A stretch of 64,000 nucleotides of DNA from Niebla homalea (GCA_019925105.1 JAHGAU010000016.1:620001-684000), one strand, 5' to 3'; positions 44,707 to 56,931 are shown, counted from the stretch's first letter. Translations and numbers: made by a program. Notes: generated from the letters alone by a model not told the origin.

Positions 44707-46686
44707 GACAGCGTTCAGACCTCATGGGCTAGTACTCTAGAGAAGCGTTTCGGATGCCGCCATACTCATTGCGACGTTTTATTGACGCAACGTGGGACTA
44801 TTGGGAGGGTGAGAGATGAAACATCTACTTGACTACATCTCATCTCAGCGACTCAGCCCCAGCATTGTGGTGATTGCGGAGATCGCGTCAAATCGCGCTA
44901 AGCGCGGACGGCACGTGACTTGCAGACATTCGCACAAGGCAGTGAGATTGTACTCGGATGATAACATGTTTGCATGGCACTCATGCTTGTGGGTTAATTC
45001 AATGAATCTGATAGAGAATAAACAAGTCCTGGCCTGCCTGTGAGTCACGATACCATTCCTCTTCCAAAAAAAGATTATGTGGCAAGCCCCCCAGCACGAT
45101 GAAGAAAGAGATTCAGCAGAGATTAACGGTTGCATTATTGAAGCGTCCGACAAAATATGAGTTAGTTGTGCTCAATAATTTAGAGTACCGGATTGCTCGG
45201 AAGGCTCCTGCATGTACCTCTGGGCACAGGGAATAACAATACATCATGTATGACATAGTCACATAGACCCTCAAGACCCTAGTGACCATCCATTCGGTGG
45301 ACGGGTCCTCGAAAGTTCCACTGCTCTTTGATGTTCTGACGCGTGGCCTAGTAGAGACGCTGCCTGCTAGTAATTGTATCGCATGCATCGATGTATGAGC
45401 AGATAGTAGGAGCCACAATAATCGTGACCATTGACCCTGCAGGTTGAAGGCGCAGGCCCAGTCATCGGGAACCATCATCCTTTACTAGAACGCCGTCAAA
45501 TAGCTCGATTGTTGGGAGTGAATGTTTGATCAGCATTGATCAAACATTCATGATCCAGCATGTTGCAGACCCTTTCTAGTATTTGTACGTGTTTGACGGG
45601 GGTTTTGTGCCTGAAGGGTAGAGAGGACTGATAGTCTTAATGGATGCCTCGGAAGAAAGGCTTTCGGTTAGTTAACTTGGTCGAGTAACGGCTTTGAGGA
45701 AATAGGTAGTTCTAGTTCCCGCGCAATGCCGCAAGGTAGTGAACCCACCAGAAGACCAAAAGACCCAGAATCGAAATGGAAATCTAAAACACTGACTAAG
45801 TGCGCGCTTAGTGGTCAGTCAGGTGATTGACGCAAATCTGGTCGGATGTGATGACTGGGCTGTGTATCGATTGGCTCATCGTAGATGTAACTTTGCATCA
45901 TGCATTGACAAGATCCATTGCCAATGCCGACTGCTCCTCCTCTCCGTTGAAGAACGGATATGCGGTATCGGGCAAGGCGATGCCTTCTTCACTGTCTTCA
46001 AATACCAGAATTATACTTAAAGCCCGATCGCGTACCTCCCTTCTATTCATTGAGCCGACACCAATGCCTCTGACGTGGCTGATCCTGGGTCTCGAGCCAT
46101 CCGTGTAACCAAGTAACGCCTCGTGCTTATTCCCTCTAAATGAAAGTTGGCACAGCTCTGCCCTCGTGCATGCCAAGGCAGCCATTTTTTTCCGTTTAGA
46201 ATAAGAGGTACGCGGACTGTTGCATGCGCCCGAGTGATTTCATACACAACCTTCATATCCTCTCTCTTCGTCGTGAATCATTTGGTGGGGTTGAAGCTCG
46301 AGAGGTTTTGCTAAGCGGTTCCGACGTTGCGCAGATCTGACACCTCCGCCGAAATCTTCACCTTCGCTGGATGCAGCCGCTGCGGTTGGAAAGAGCGATT
46401 AAAAGAGCAATTGCCTCGTTTCATTGACAGAGTCTGGGGTCGGTGAGTCTCTCTACAGATATCATTTAAGTCCCGGATTTTCGCCGGTGGACCCTTCCAA
46501 AAAAAAAACAAATATCCACAGATCCACTTCGAATGCACCTGCATTTTGCATAGCCTGTCTTGTGGATGCACTGTATCTTACAGGGATTGCACATTGCCCG
46601 CAATGCCTCTCAAGACGTCGTGCAATCCTGCGGTCCCTTTGAATGAGGGAGAGTCCCTGAGGCCCTGGCTGACGCAGAGTCTCACC
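44707..46686. other. Divergent intergenic region, rad4 to arrestin gene
   Basis: About 2 kb without a convincing gene. It contains a perfect inverted repeat (45519-45550, listed separately). It must hold the promoters of rad4 (left) and the arrestin gene (right). Confidence 0.5.
45519..45550. repeat. Perfect inverted repeat, 13-bp arms with 6-base loop
   Basis: Left arm tgaatgtttgatc, spacer agcatt, right arm gatcaaacattca; all 13 positions pair. It lies alone in intergenic DNA. It may form a hairpin in RNA or be a dimeric protein-binding site. Confidence 0.85.
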
Positions 46687-46806
46687 ATGACAGGCCCCAA
46701 AGATCTGAAGGCAGACAAAAGCGAGGCGGATCCCTTTGCAACACAGCAATCTTCTCCCAATTCGTCACCCAAGTCCTCGAACGGTGTCAAGCCTGACGCC
46801 AACTAA
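46687..46806 (+). CDS. Possible upstream ORF of the arrestin gene, 39 codons
   Basis: ATG at 46687 and TAA at 46804 encode a Ser/Lys-rich 39-residue peptide (MTGPKDLKADKSEADPFATQ...). It ends about 125 bases before the arrestin ATG and is not in frame with it. It may be a regulatory uORF if the transcript starts upstream; the alternative is chance. Confidence 0.3.
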   Translation: MTGPKDLKADKSEADPFATQQSSPNSSPKSSNGVKPDAN

Positions 46807-46930
46807 AGCCGAGGTCAACACACAGCTCGATCTTCCCAGATCCTCTTCGACTATAACCAAAAGTTGCTGGACCGCAAGAAAGTAGATCGGGTCACGAATC
46901 GGGCGGCCTGATTATCATCTATCCAATAAC

Positions 46931-49064
46931 ATGGCAGGCATGTCGGGCAGGGCGAATGGAAGATCGAGACCAGGCTCCGCTGTAGGCGGGCCTATCAGCG
47001 GAATGGTACACAGACCCGCTCTTGCAGAGATTGTACGGACAGCGTCTCAGAATTCGGCGGGAAGCAGCAACGGCAGCAACGAAGCTCCCACTCCGGCTGC
47101 CGGAGAAGAAAGACCGATCGCGTCCGGGAATGGTGTCACTCTAACGGTCGCTTTGGCAGAGCCGGTCTTGTTTCTTCAAGGATTTGATCAGTCAGAGGCG
47201 GCGAACCAAAACACGACTATGCTCAGGGGCAGCTTTCATTTGCGAGTCTCCAAAAGTGCCAAGATAAAAGCCATCTCCTTGTCCTTCAGAGGCCGCGCCG
47301 AAACAGAGTGGCCAGAGGGAATTCCTCCCAAAAAGACCGAGTTCCGAGATCGAGACAGCATCATCAACCACACGTGGCCATTTTTCAATGCACAATTCCA
47401 AACAGCAGAGTACGGCTCAGGAGCCGATATCGTCCAGCCCCTAAAAGGCCCTTCAACCACAACGACTGAGCTAGGCGTCACCGACGCCACTACGGATCGG
47501 CCGCGACGAACGACCATGAAGGGTTTGAGCGCCAAGGAGCAACGAAGACTGTCTCTTCAGAACAATCAGTCCCGCAGTCTCGGCAAAGGAGACACAAGCA
47601 ACAATGGCCCCACGGTGGCACAAAAAGGCTATCGATTGTTTACTCCAGGCGACTACATCTACAACTTTGAGCTGCCAATTGACTCGAGGCTACCTGAGAG
47701 CATCGCTGTCGAGCTCGGCTGCGTCAAGTATGAGTTGGAAGCCGTTGTGGAACGAGCCGGGGCATTCAGGGCAAACCTGTGCGGTTCCAAAGAGGTCACC
47801 CTGATCCGGGCGCCTTCGGAAGGTTCACTCGAACAGGTCGAGCCAATCGCAATATCACGGAACTGGGAAGATCAATTGCACTACGACATCGTCATCTCCG
47901 GCAAATCATTTCCTCTAGGATCTCAAGTGCCCATCGCCTTCAAATTGACGCCTCTGGCTAAAGTGCAATGTCACAGAATCAAAGTATTCGTGACGGAGAA
48001 CATACAATACTACACGAGCAACAAACGCGTTCATCGGCTCGAACCCACTCGAAGGCTGCAGCTTTTCGAAAAACGAGCCGACTCGCAAAGCCAGAGCGCG
48101 TACCCTGGAAGTCAGATACGCATTACTGCTGGTGGCGGGGTGGCCTGGGACGCCAGGCTAGCTGCTGCGCAAGGGGAGGAAGATGTTCCAAGAGATATGA
48201 TGAACCTGCTAGGCAATCTTGATGCAGGTGACGAGGTGGGTCCGACCGAGATGGAATTCAACGTCCAGTTGCCGAGCTGTCACCAAATGAAGGAGCGGGA
48301 AAGATCGCAGCGTCTGCACTTTGATACTACATATGGAGGCATTCAAGTTCATCACTGGATCAAGGCAAGTTTATCTCTGGGGTGAATTGAAGACCAGACT
48401 AATCGTCTTACAGATTGTGATGAGATTGTCCAAACCTGATGTCCAGGATCCAAGTAAACGAAGGCATTTTGAGATCTCGATCGACTCTCCCTTCCACATC
48501 CTCTCCTGTCGAGCTACGCAAGCCAACATTGCTCTCCCGGCGTATACATCACCCGAATCGACCACACTGCTCACGGAACATTCCGCTTGTGGATGCCCTG
48601 GTGCGCCTCGACGACGTAACTCGCCGTCATCTCTTCTGCCTACCCTCAAAACCCTCCGGACCGAAGGTAGCAACCTGTCTTCGTCAAGCCTAGATGCGCC
48701 CTCGCCATCCGGAATCCAAAGACCACAGGCGGCGCATATCCATGACCCTAACGCGGGCCCCAGCAGGCCGATACACCTGCTCAGAAACCCGTCTTTCAAT
48801 CCACCGCCGTTCAGCGCTGAGGAGCCTCCACCGCCACTTATGACACCACCGCCGAACTACGATACTCTTGTAGGGGGCGACATGAACGGGCTGGCTGATT
48901 ACTTCTCGCGGCTGGCAGATGAGGTTGGAGAACGCGAAGACAGCCGCGGCACCTTATCACCAGGAGCGCGAATGGAGCTACCATTGACCCCTGGTGGCCG
49001 GGTCAATAGAAGCATGGACGAAAGAAGGACATGGATTCCATTGGGTCAGACAATGGCTCAGTGA
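46931..49064 (+). CDS. Alpha-arrestin (ART family) ubiquitin-ligase adaptor, two exons with a GC-AG intron
   Basis: Exons 46931-48364 and 48414-49064 give 694 residues. Arrestin N domain, residues about 70-250: VALAEPVLFLQGFDQ, MLRGSFHLRVSKSAKIKAISLSFRG, ETEWPEGIPPKKTEF, HTWPFFNAQ. Then FTPGDYIYNFELPIDSRLPESI, and the arrestin C domain: YDIVISGKSFPLGSQVPIAFKLTPL, VFVTENIQYY, GIQVHHWIK joined to IVMRLSK. The tail is Ser/Pro-rich and contains PPPNYDTLVGG, a PPxY motif of the kind that binds WW domains of Rsp5/Nedd4-type HECT ligases. Such adaptors direct ubiquitin-dependent endocytosis of nutrient permeases and often respond to carbon or nitrogen signals. The intron starts with GCAAGT rather than GT and ends TTACAG, with a good branch (GACTAAT). 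The subgroup within the ART family is not settled. Confidence 0.85.
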
Positions 49065-50420
49065 AGTATTGTATTAGCATGTATATGGTAATGACGACAT
49101 GATGGAAATGGACATGACTTTAGATTTGTATATATGGGATGGATGGTATTGCGCGAGCGGCAGCATTAGGAGCGCTGATACGGGGTGGATATACACCGGT
49201 CTTAGGAGCATGGCTACACATTGCAATGGTCCTTGAAATGGTACCTATCCAGCTTACTTCCTACAAAATTGATCATTTTCGAGATGATAGACAGGTCCCT
49301 GGTCCTTAACTGAAACAATAACACCCCCTTACCAATAACTGTAACAGAGCAACCAAATTTACCACTTAGACATTACATTTTTTCATGGAGGTCATGCCAT
49401 ACTGAAGCATTGGACTGCCCCTTTTGAATCAATTGGATACTTATGGTGGCATTCTAGAATTTTTCTTGGTGTGAAAGCCCCAGTCGTGTAGGCCGGCTTG
49501 GCCGGCATTGAAAATGAAGCAAGAGCCTTGCTTCCAAGATTGTACCACAATCATTGCTTTACAGATCTACTTCATATTGATAATTCCAGATAAGGATGCC
49601 TCGAAGGACTTGTGTGTGTGATTTGAGATCAACCTATGGAGCTATTGGTCTCCCATGCCCAAATATCATAAAACCATCAATTATCCATGGAAGGACAGTG
49701 CCTCTAGTTTATTAGATCTGGCGCCCGAGGGGCTAATGACGAAGGATGATGCCAAGCTTCGGTTGGTGCTGTTTCGGCCAAATCATGTCGCGAGCCCGAG
49801 TTGCCCAAGGAGGACAAGCAGGAGTAGCCCCACGCATATCAGATCATCAGGGACGTTTAGTTGCAGGACGGGGATGGTAGGATCATTACCAGCTTCAGAC
49901 CTCGCAAACACACAAGCTTTTGTTGCTTGGTGCCCCTGAAGAGCGGAAGTACGGCTGTCTACAAAATAAGTAGCTCACGAACTTGGCCCGAGTGAGCTGC
50001 AAGCAAAGACCCTGAACCAGCCTGGTGGTCAGGTGGGTCGGTCCCTTTGACGTACATCCATCCACGGGAAAGCAGTTTTGTTTCTGCATCTGGTGGGACC
50101 GGTCAAGTCGAACGGAGATTTGCAATTGCTGATTGAGGAAAGGAAAGAAACAGAAGGCAATCCAATTGCAATCACGCGAACATTCACCAAAACTTACCCC
50201 TCATTGCCCGTAACACTTCTCATAAATTCCACTTCCAACTTCCACCACGACAGATACAACCCAACCTGATATATCCGGCATCGGCAACTTGATCAGAAGA
50301 ACAGCAGGGTTCTTTAGGAACTCGTAGTACAACCGGATATTTCTTCCAATTGCATCCGTCATCCTGGCGGGCAATAAACGAAGGAGTCTCTCCGTCCAAG
50401 GAGGTGGTCTCTTGAACAAA
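49065..50420. other. Intergenic: arrestin gene to PP2C gene
   Basis: About 1.35 kb with no supportable gene. A short + frame at 49655-49939 has no recognisable content. The right part should be the PP2C promoter and leader. Confidence 0.5.
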
Positions 50421-52314
50421 ATGTTTGGCGGTGGCTCAGGAAGTCCCACCAAAGATAATCATGAGACCACACTTGCTTCGCATCCAGCCTCGGTGCAACC
50501 AAGGTCAGCGTCACATACAGGCGTTGGGAGCATTCCCAATGGCTTTGATCTGCAAGCTGTCGAAGAAGATGCCCCATCTTCCGCAGCAAGAAGTCAAAGC
50601 ATGGTGAACCCAAACTTGCCGATGGATAAGCAACAAGGAGAAAAGAAGCGTAGAAGCAGTGGTCTAGCTAAAGCTGGCGCGCTCTTCGCCAATGCCAAAA
50701 ATTCCTTGCATCTCTCTGGAAACCCGACTTCAAGTTCTTCAGATGGTCAGCACAACCCTCGCGTCCCTGAACAGTCTGCCATGCAGAAGTTGGGAAAGGT
50801 CGATCCGGCCTTGAGTGTTCCACAAGGCATGTTGAACAATTCTGCTGGGGATTCGAAACCCGGGCCAAGATCTACTTTCCGCGTGGGTGTGACTGAAGAC
50901 AAGAACAAGAAATGCCGTCGAACAATGGAAGACACGCATGCCTATCTCTACAACTTTCTCAGTACGCCGGCTCCCAATGTAACCTCGGACAAAGATTCCA
51001 CGTCAAGCGGCCAGAAATCGGAATCGTCCAAGGAAAGTTCCTTGAAATCGGCCACGTCCCATGAATACCAAATCAACGAGACCGACAATGGCTACTTTGC
51101 CATTTTTGATGGACATGCCGGTACTTTTGCTGCAGATTGGTGCGGGAAGAAGCTGCACATCATTCTGGAGGAGATGATTCGGAAAAAGCCAAATACCCCT
51201 ATTCCCGAACTCCTCGACCAGACATTCACTAGCGCCGACCATCAGCTCGACAATCTGCCCGTGAAAAACAGTGGATGCACTGCCATCTGTGCGGTGCTCC
51301 GCTGGGAGGATAGAATACCGAATCCGCAATCTGCAACAGGATCGACGGCCATTGCACCGGCCGCTGCAGCAGCCATCAAAGAAGCGTCAGATTCTTCATC
51401 AGGACGAGAAAAGAAGGCCGATGATCAGAACTCAACTCCATCAAGCAGAGCCTCGGTGGCAGGGTTTGCCTCCTCGTCCCCGATGCCCAAGTTACAGAAC
51501 TCGGCTACTCGCCAGCGCGTTTTGTACACAGCTAACGTTGGAGATGCACGTATCGTCCTCTGCCGTAACGGAAAGGCTCTCCGTCTGTCATATGATCACA
51601 AGGGCAGTGATGAGAACGAGGGCAAGAGGATATCCAATGCCGGCGGCTTGATCTTGAACAACCGTGTCAACGGGGTTTTGGCTGTGACACGCGCACTGGG
51701 AGATTCATACATGAAGGACCTTGTGACTGGTCATCCTTACACCACCGAGACTGTCATCCAGCCAGACATTGACGAATTCATGATCTTGGCTTGCGATGGT
51801 GTAAGTACTGAAGTCCCCACCTTAGTGAAGAGATGACTGACACGTGGAAACCAAGCTGTGGGATGTGTGCTCCGATCAAGAAGCCGTCGACCTGGTTCGT
51901 GAAACTCAAGATGTCCAGATCGCCTCGAAAATGCTGGTCGAACACGCCTTGTCTCGCTTCAGCACGGACAACCTGTCTGTCATGATCGTCCGCTTTGACG
52001 GCAAGGCCGTGCAGCAAAATCTCGCCAAACCCGCAGCTCAGATCGGGGTTGAAGGCGACCCACCATCAAGCAAGAAGGGCGGAATCAGCGAAGCAGAACA
52101 CTTGGTAGGTGAAGCAACAAAGGGTATAGGATCTCCTCTTCGCAGCGAGGACGAGCTTGCAGTGAAGGAGTCGGCCAAGCAAGGAGCAGTGTCCGAGATA
52201 CGTGAGGAGCAAGACCAGGATCCAGGGCCGGAAGTCGATGCAGAAGGCTTGAAGAAGCTGCCATACGTGAACACGGCAGCATTGCAAAACCTGAAAAATC
52301 CCAAGGGCGAGTGA
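50421..52314 (+). CDS. PP2C-type protein phosphatase, Ptc1-like, two exons
   Basis: Exons 50421-51800 and 51856-52314 give 612 residues. An N-terminal Ser-rich extension of about 150 residues precedes the catalytic domain. Motifs in order: [45 protein letters not shown] (metal-binding DGH), [70 protein letters not shown] joined across the intron to [14 protein letters not shown], and [26 protein letters not shown] points to the Ptc1 subgroup, which dephosphorylates MAP kinases of the HOG and cell-wall pathways. A loop between [11 protein letters not shown] and the NVGDAR strand is enlarged by a Ser/Ala-rich insert, and the acidic C-terminal tail is long. ATG is used; an in-frame TTG lies nine bases upstream. 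Confidence 0.9.
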
Positions 52315-52921
52315 ATGTGGCGATCCGGAGAAGGTGGTGTTATGGAACTGAGGAGTTTCAGCGACTGTTGCTTTTTCAGTTGCGCGTACGGAGTTGCTTG
52401 TGCAGGGGAGACGACCAAGAATTTCAATGATCAGTGAGGGAAGCATCTCTGCTATGGTGTGAGAGCATGCTGGCATGAGCCGCTCTGAGCCGCTTTTTTC
52501 TACAACAAAACACTCTAGCTAAGTTCGCAAAACAGGCGTTTCAGCAAGGGCGGCATCCTCGAGAGCGTGGACATTGAGCTGTATCATCAGCTTACCTTTT
52601 ATGCTATGTAATCTAGCACTTTTCGCTACAACAACAATAATTCGTTGCAAGACTTTCCAGCGTCCATCATTCTTCGAGGGTTCATAGATTCATTATGACG
52701 GTCCACTTGATATCACCTTCTAGTCTGCCATGTCATATAGCAAGCACATGTGCACTTAGCACGTAGCATCGTCATTGCGATCCAGGATGTCCTTATCGAT
52801 ATAAAGTGGATCTCCACGACACACCGAGGCACGTAGCATTATTATTCACACCCCAATTCCCCCTTTTGATATCAGCGATCGCCCCACTCCTGAATAAAAT
52901 CCATCCCATCCCACCTTCACC
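52315..52921. other. Intergenic: PP2C gene to HEM3
   Basis: About 600 bases with no gene seen. It carries the PP2C terminator and the HEM3 promoter; the stretch just before the HEM3 ATG is C-rich. Confidence 0.5.
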
Positions 52922-54174
52922 ATGGCCGCCCCCCCTCCCTCCACCACTGCAGACCCCGAATCCCAACACCACCACCACCACCACCACCCCCCCGGCACCA
53001 CCCTCCGCATCGGCACCCGCTCCTCCGCCCTCGCCCTCGCACAAGTCTCCCTCTTCACCTCCCTCCTCCCGTCCTCGACGCCCACCTCCACCCACCCCTT
53101 CTCCACCCAACTGGGCGACACCAACAAGACCACCTCGCTGCACACGCTCGCCTCGACGGGCAAATCCCTCTGGACCGAGGACCTGGAGGCCGAGCTGCTG
53201 GCGGGCCGGGTGGACGTGCTGGTCCACAGCCTCAAGGACGTGCCGACGAAATTGTTGTCGGGGCCCGGCCGGGGTGACGGAGGGGGAGGGGGTGGGGAAG
53301 GGAGTTGCAAGGTCCGGGCGTACCCGCCGCGGGGTGAGAAGAGGGATTGTGTGCTCCTGGCGGGGAGGCATAGACGTGGTGCTGGTGGGGTGGGTGGGGC
53401 GCTGGCATCACAATCGCAACCGCAACCAGGAGGAGGGGGGCAAGGGGGTGGATCATCATCATCATCATCATTGGGAGGCCTCCGGGATCTGCCCGCGCCG
53501 GCGAGGGTGGGCACCTCCAGCGTGAGGCGCGCGGCGATGCTGCGGCGGAGCTTGCCCGGCGTGGAGATTGTGGACTGCCGCGGCAATGTGGGCACCCGGA
53601 TCCGGAAGCTGGATCGGCCGACCGAGCAGGAGCGGAGGGAGTTGGGGTATGATGCGCTGGTGCTGGCGGGGGCTGGGGTGCAGAGGTTGGGGCTCGGGGA
53701 TCGGATTGATGGGTGGCTCGGTTGGGAGGATGGGATCGGGCATGCGGTCGGGCAGGGGGCGGTCGGGGTGGAGTGGCGGGAGGGGGATGAGTGGGTGGAG
53801 GGGATGTTGCAGGCTTTGGAGGATGGCGAGGAGGGCGCTGAGAGGAGGAGGGTTCGGTGGGAGGGGGAGGCGGAGAGGGCGTTGTTGAGGGTGTTGGAGG
53901 GGGGGTGTAGTGTTCCTGTGGGGGTGGATTGTCGGTGGGAAGAGTATGATGGGGGAGGTCGGGGGAGCTGATGATGGTCCTGAGGGGGATGGTGGTGAGC
54001 GTGGATGGGAAGAAGTGTGTGGAAGGGGAGAAGAGGAAGCTGGTAAGAGGCGATGCCGATGCAGAGGAATGTGGGATGCAGTGTGCACAAGAGTTGGTGG
54101 AGAAGGGAGCAGAAGAGATTTTGAAGGAGATTGAGCTGAATAGGAGCATGTTGAGGGGGCAAGACAATGCTTGA
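52922..54174 (+). CDS. HEM3: Porphobilinogen deaminase (hydroxymethylbilane synthase), frame broken near 53961
   Basis: The frame from ATG 52922 runs to TGA 53969. The rest of the protein continues in the next frame to TGA 54172. Motifs: LRIGTRSSALALAQV, KSLWTEDLEAELLAGRVDVLVHSLKDVPTKL, ARVGTSSVRRAAMLRRS, VDCRGNVGTRIRKLD, YDALVLAGAGVQRLG, and EGGCSVPVGV with the cysteine that carries the dipyrromethane cofactor. After the break come LRGMVVSVDGKKCVEGE and ELVEKGAEEILKEI, the family's C-terminal domain. One extra G in the G5 run at 53961-53965 would join the two frames. An intron 53932-53996 would also keep frame but would delete conserved residues. The enzyme polymerises four porphobilinogens in heme synthesis. 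A seven-His run near the N-terminus and a very G-rich coding strand are unusual. Confidence 0.85.
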
Positions 54175-54475
54175 GCATGAAGATAAGGTGGTTGCTTGGA
54201 CCAGCCAATCTGAAATCCATGGACTGAAGCGATGTGTGGGCTGAATACGGAAGTCATCACGCTGAGGCTATGTACATATTACCAGGGAGCCATTCAGCTA
54301 GAAACACTTGCCGCAGACCACGGGAAGAAATCTAAGTGGAGCAAGAAGACCGTCACAACGACCACATAGAATGCTCTGTGCTTGCCCAAGATTGATTGGC
54401 AGTTGACAAGACCTTCACACCACGGAACCAAAAATGGTTCACGGCTCTAACCGACACGCAGATCCAAGACTGGCT

Positions 54476-56280
54476 TTACTCCCTGCTAACGTCCCTGCCA
54501 AACAGCTTGGCCTTTAGCCAATCCACGCAAACCAAGATACGATTCCTCGTGCTAAAGCACATGCTGAGATACGCGCTCCTCCAGAACAGGTATGTCATGG
54601 TTCCTCCGCTTGCAAAGTTGCCACTCAGCCAGCTAACGTCCGCAACAGCTTTCTCACTGCCGATATAAGCTAGACTGCCCTGATGTGAGTATTCGAACGG
54701 CCCAATCTGCTTGACACGCCGCAATTGCTTTTGGAGGGCTTTGATGGTGTCGAAGACCGCTGTGCGATCGTCGCCCGAGACCTTGGCTTGCTGCTCCGAG
54801 AGACTCGAAAGCTCTTTGTTGATTGTGTCTGTCTTGGCCATCGAGTTGAAGAGGCGGGCAAGGAATGCACCCTCTTGGCTGGCTACCTGGGCGGTTGGTG
54901 CATAATTGGCAATGGCGCAGTCGCCTACAGCCCAGATGTTTTCGGTGCCGTTGACGACGAGGTATTCATTGACTGCCAGCCCTCGACGAGAGTCCTTTTG
55001 TGCTGGGATCTGGGACATTAGGTCTTTGACCACCGGGCGCAAGGCATTGCCCGTCGCCCAGACGAGGAGGCCATAAGGAAGAACCTCGAGCTCTTTCGAG
55101 CCGTCTGGCTTGGTATACTCGGCTTCGATGGTCTTGTCGGTGACTTTCTTGACCATGGTCTTGGTGCGGATGGAGATGGATTCCTCCTTGAATGTGGACT
55201 CGGTGTAGTCGATCAATTGCTTGGAGAACATGGGTAGGACATTGGGCAGAGCTTCAACAAGAGTGACATGGAAGTTGTCAATAATGTCTGGCACCCATTT
55301 CCTCAGGTCCTGCTCAAAGAAATCCTGAAGCTCGCCGGCGAATTCAACCCCGGTAGGACCTCCGCCAACAACCACCATATGCAGCAAACGTTTGCGTTCC
55401 TCCGGTGTTTGATCCTTGAAGCTTGCGGTTTCAACGCAGTCCATGATTCGTTTCCGTATAGCCTGAGCATCGCCTACTTCTTTGAGGAAGCAGGAATGTT
55501 CACGCACGCCTGGGATGCCGAATGTTGCATTCTCAGCGCCAACGCCAACGACGAGCATGTCAAAGGGTACCTCGGTGCTGAAAGTGTCGCCTTTGATTTC
55601 AGAATCATCGTTGATGTACACGACCTTCTTCTCGTAGTCGATCTTAGTGGCCTCGGCTTCATAATATTTGACGGATGCTTCCTTGTGGCGGAGGATGTTA
55701 CGGACCGGCTCCATTATGGATCGATGCTCTATTGTGCCTGTCGTACATGATGGTAACAGTGGGGTGAAAAGGAAGAAATTCCGTGGAGAGATGACGACTA
55801 CGTTATATTGACTGGTGTCCAGCTTCTTGAGAAGGGAGACGGAGCCCCAGCCGGTGCCTGCGGCATTGTCAATGGTCGCATCAATTATCTCTGATAGATC
55901 ATCGTACCTAGAATGACCAAAGTCTTCTTTGTTGGGTCCGGCGCATCCTGTTCTGACGGCGTTCGGAGAAGATAGATATTATATGCTAGATAACCAGCTC
56001 CGCCTATCGCAGACAGATATGTCAACCTCCACGTCCATCTGAAGAAGCTTCTTATTCTTCTTTTAGGCTTTGGCTGTATAGCATCAGCATATGAGCGTTT
56101 GAAGGCTCCTTGGATCGTAGATGGCGGAATTAATGGTTTGGCAGCCGCACGTGCCGGCTGCAGGAAGGTTGATTTGCGGACGCACGAGAGGGAACGGCGG
56201 GATGTAGCATAGGGAGAAGCCTGAGCTGGAGGAGCTGTAGCAAATTTCTTCAATGGCCTGAAAACGCCCCTCGACGCCAT
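54476..56280 (-). CDS. External alternative NADH:ubiquinone oxidoreductase (NDE type), two exons
   Basis: Exons on the - strand are 56280-55908 and 55857-54476, giving 584 residues. The N-terminus is basic and Ser/Arg-rich (MASRGVFRPLKKFATAPP...RRSLSCVRKS), typical of a mitochondrial presequence. A membrane segment follows (WRLTYLSAIGGAGYLAYNIYLL). The FAD-binding fold KKTLVILG is joined across the intron to GTGWGSVSLLKKLDTSQYNVVVISPRNFFLFTPLLPSCTTGT. The NADH-binding fold is MVVVGGGPTGVEFAGEL. Further motifs are GLLVWATGN, NIWAVGDCAI and the C-terminal FWRSAYLSMCFSTRNRILVCVDWLKAKLFGRDVSRE. The membrane segment ahead of the catalytic domain favours the external, inner-membrane-facing-out type (NDE1) over NDI1. 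It feeds cytosolic NADH electrons to ubiquinone without proton pumping. Confidence 0.92.
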
Positions 56281-56931
56281 TTGGAGGCGATATAGAGGTG
56301 TAGAAGGAAGTTGTACATACCATACTGTAGCTATCATGTACCGAAATCTTTCTGATATCGGAGATTTTTTGCTAGCCTAACTTGGCATGGCGCTAACCGG
56401 TTCATATCACGTCTCCTTTTGACTGTTTATGAAGCTAGAATGAAAGGCGTCGAGATCTATTCTCATCGATGCTTCTTCATCCTGATGAAGTGTCTTCAGA
56501 CCTTTTCAAGAGCTTCATAAGTTGTGAAATGGCGCAGAATTAGTTCTCACACCATCAACGCCTGGCAAAGAAAGTTTGTCTTGGGAGCTACACAGAAACA
56601 TGGAAGTCAATTGATTCTTGGGTCTTCATGCTGCATGTCTTGTCGTAACTCGCTTTGATCACAGATATTGTGCCTGAGCTATTGGCAATTTCCACGTCTT
56701 GCTCTTCCTGCGCACGGGTCAAGCTTGGATGAAGTACCTACTGATTCGCCGAAATACTTACTGGCGCTCTCCCTCGCTTTCTCAATCTTTCCTGCTGTTC
56801 CCATTCCTGTACCCAATAACAGATCAAAGAATTGGTTTGCTACTAAATCAAGCCGAGGCTTTACCCCACTCCGGCCTCTGTGACCGCTATTCTCCGTCTG
56901 CTCCCAGCAGGATAAAAAGAGAGATTTGAAA
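56281..56931. other. Divergent intergenic region, NADH dehydrogenase to SHB17-like gene
   Basis: About 650 bases between divergent genes with no supportable gene. It must contain both promoters. Confidence 0.5.

Noticed and set aside
53932..53996. 65-nt intron to explain the HEM3 frame break
   Set aside because: It keeps frame but has a weak acceptor (GTGAG) and removes residues that fit the conserved C-terminal domain; a one-base indel is simpler. Kept only as an alternative.
52846..54260. Very long - strand frames opposite HEM3 (up to 438 codons)
   Set aside because: They are antisense shadows of a G-rich coding strand; products are Pro/Ser/His low complexity with no domain.
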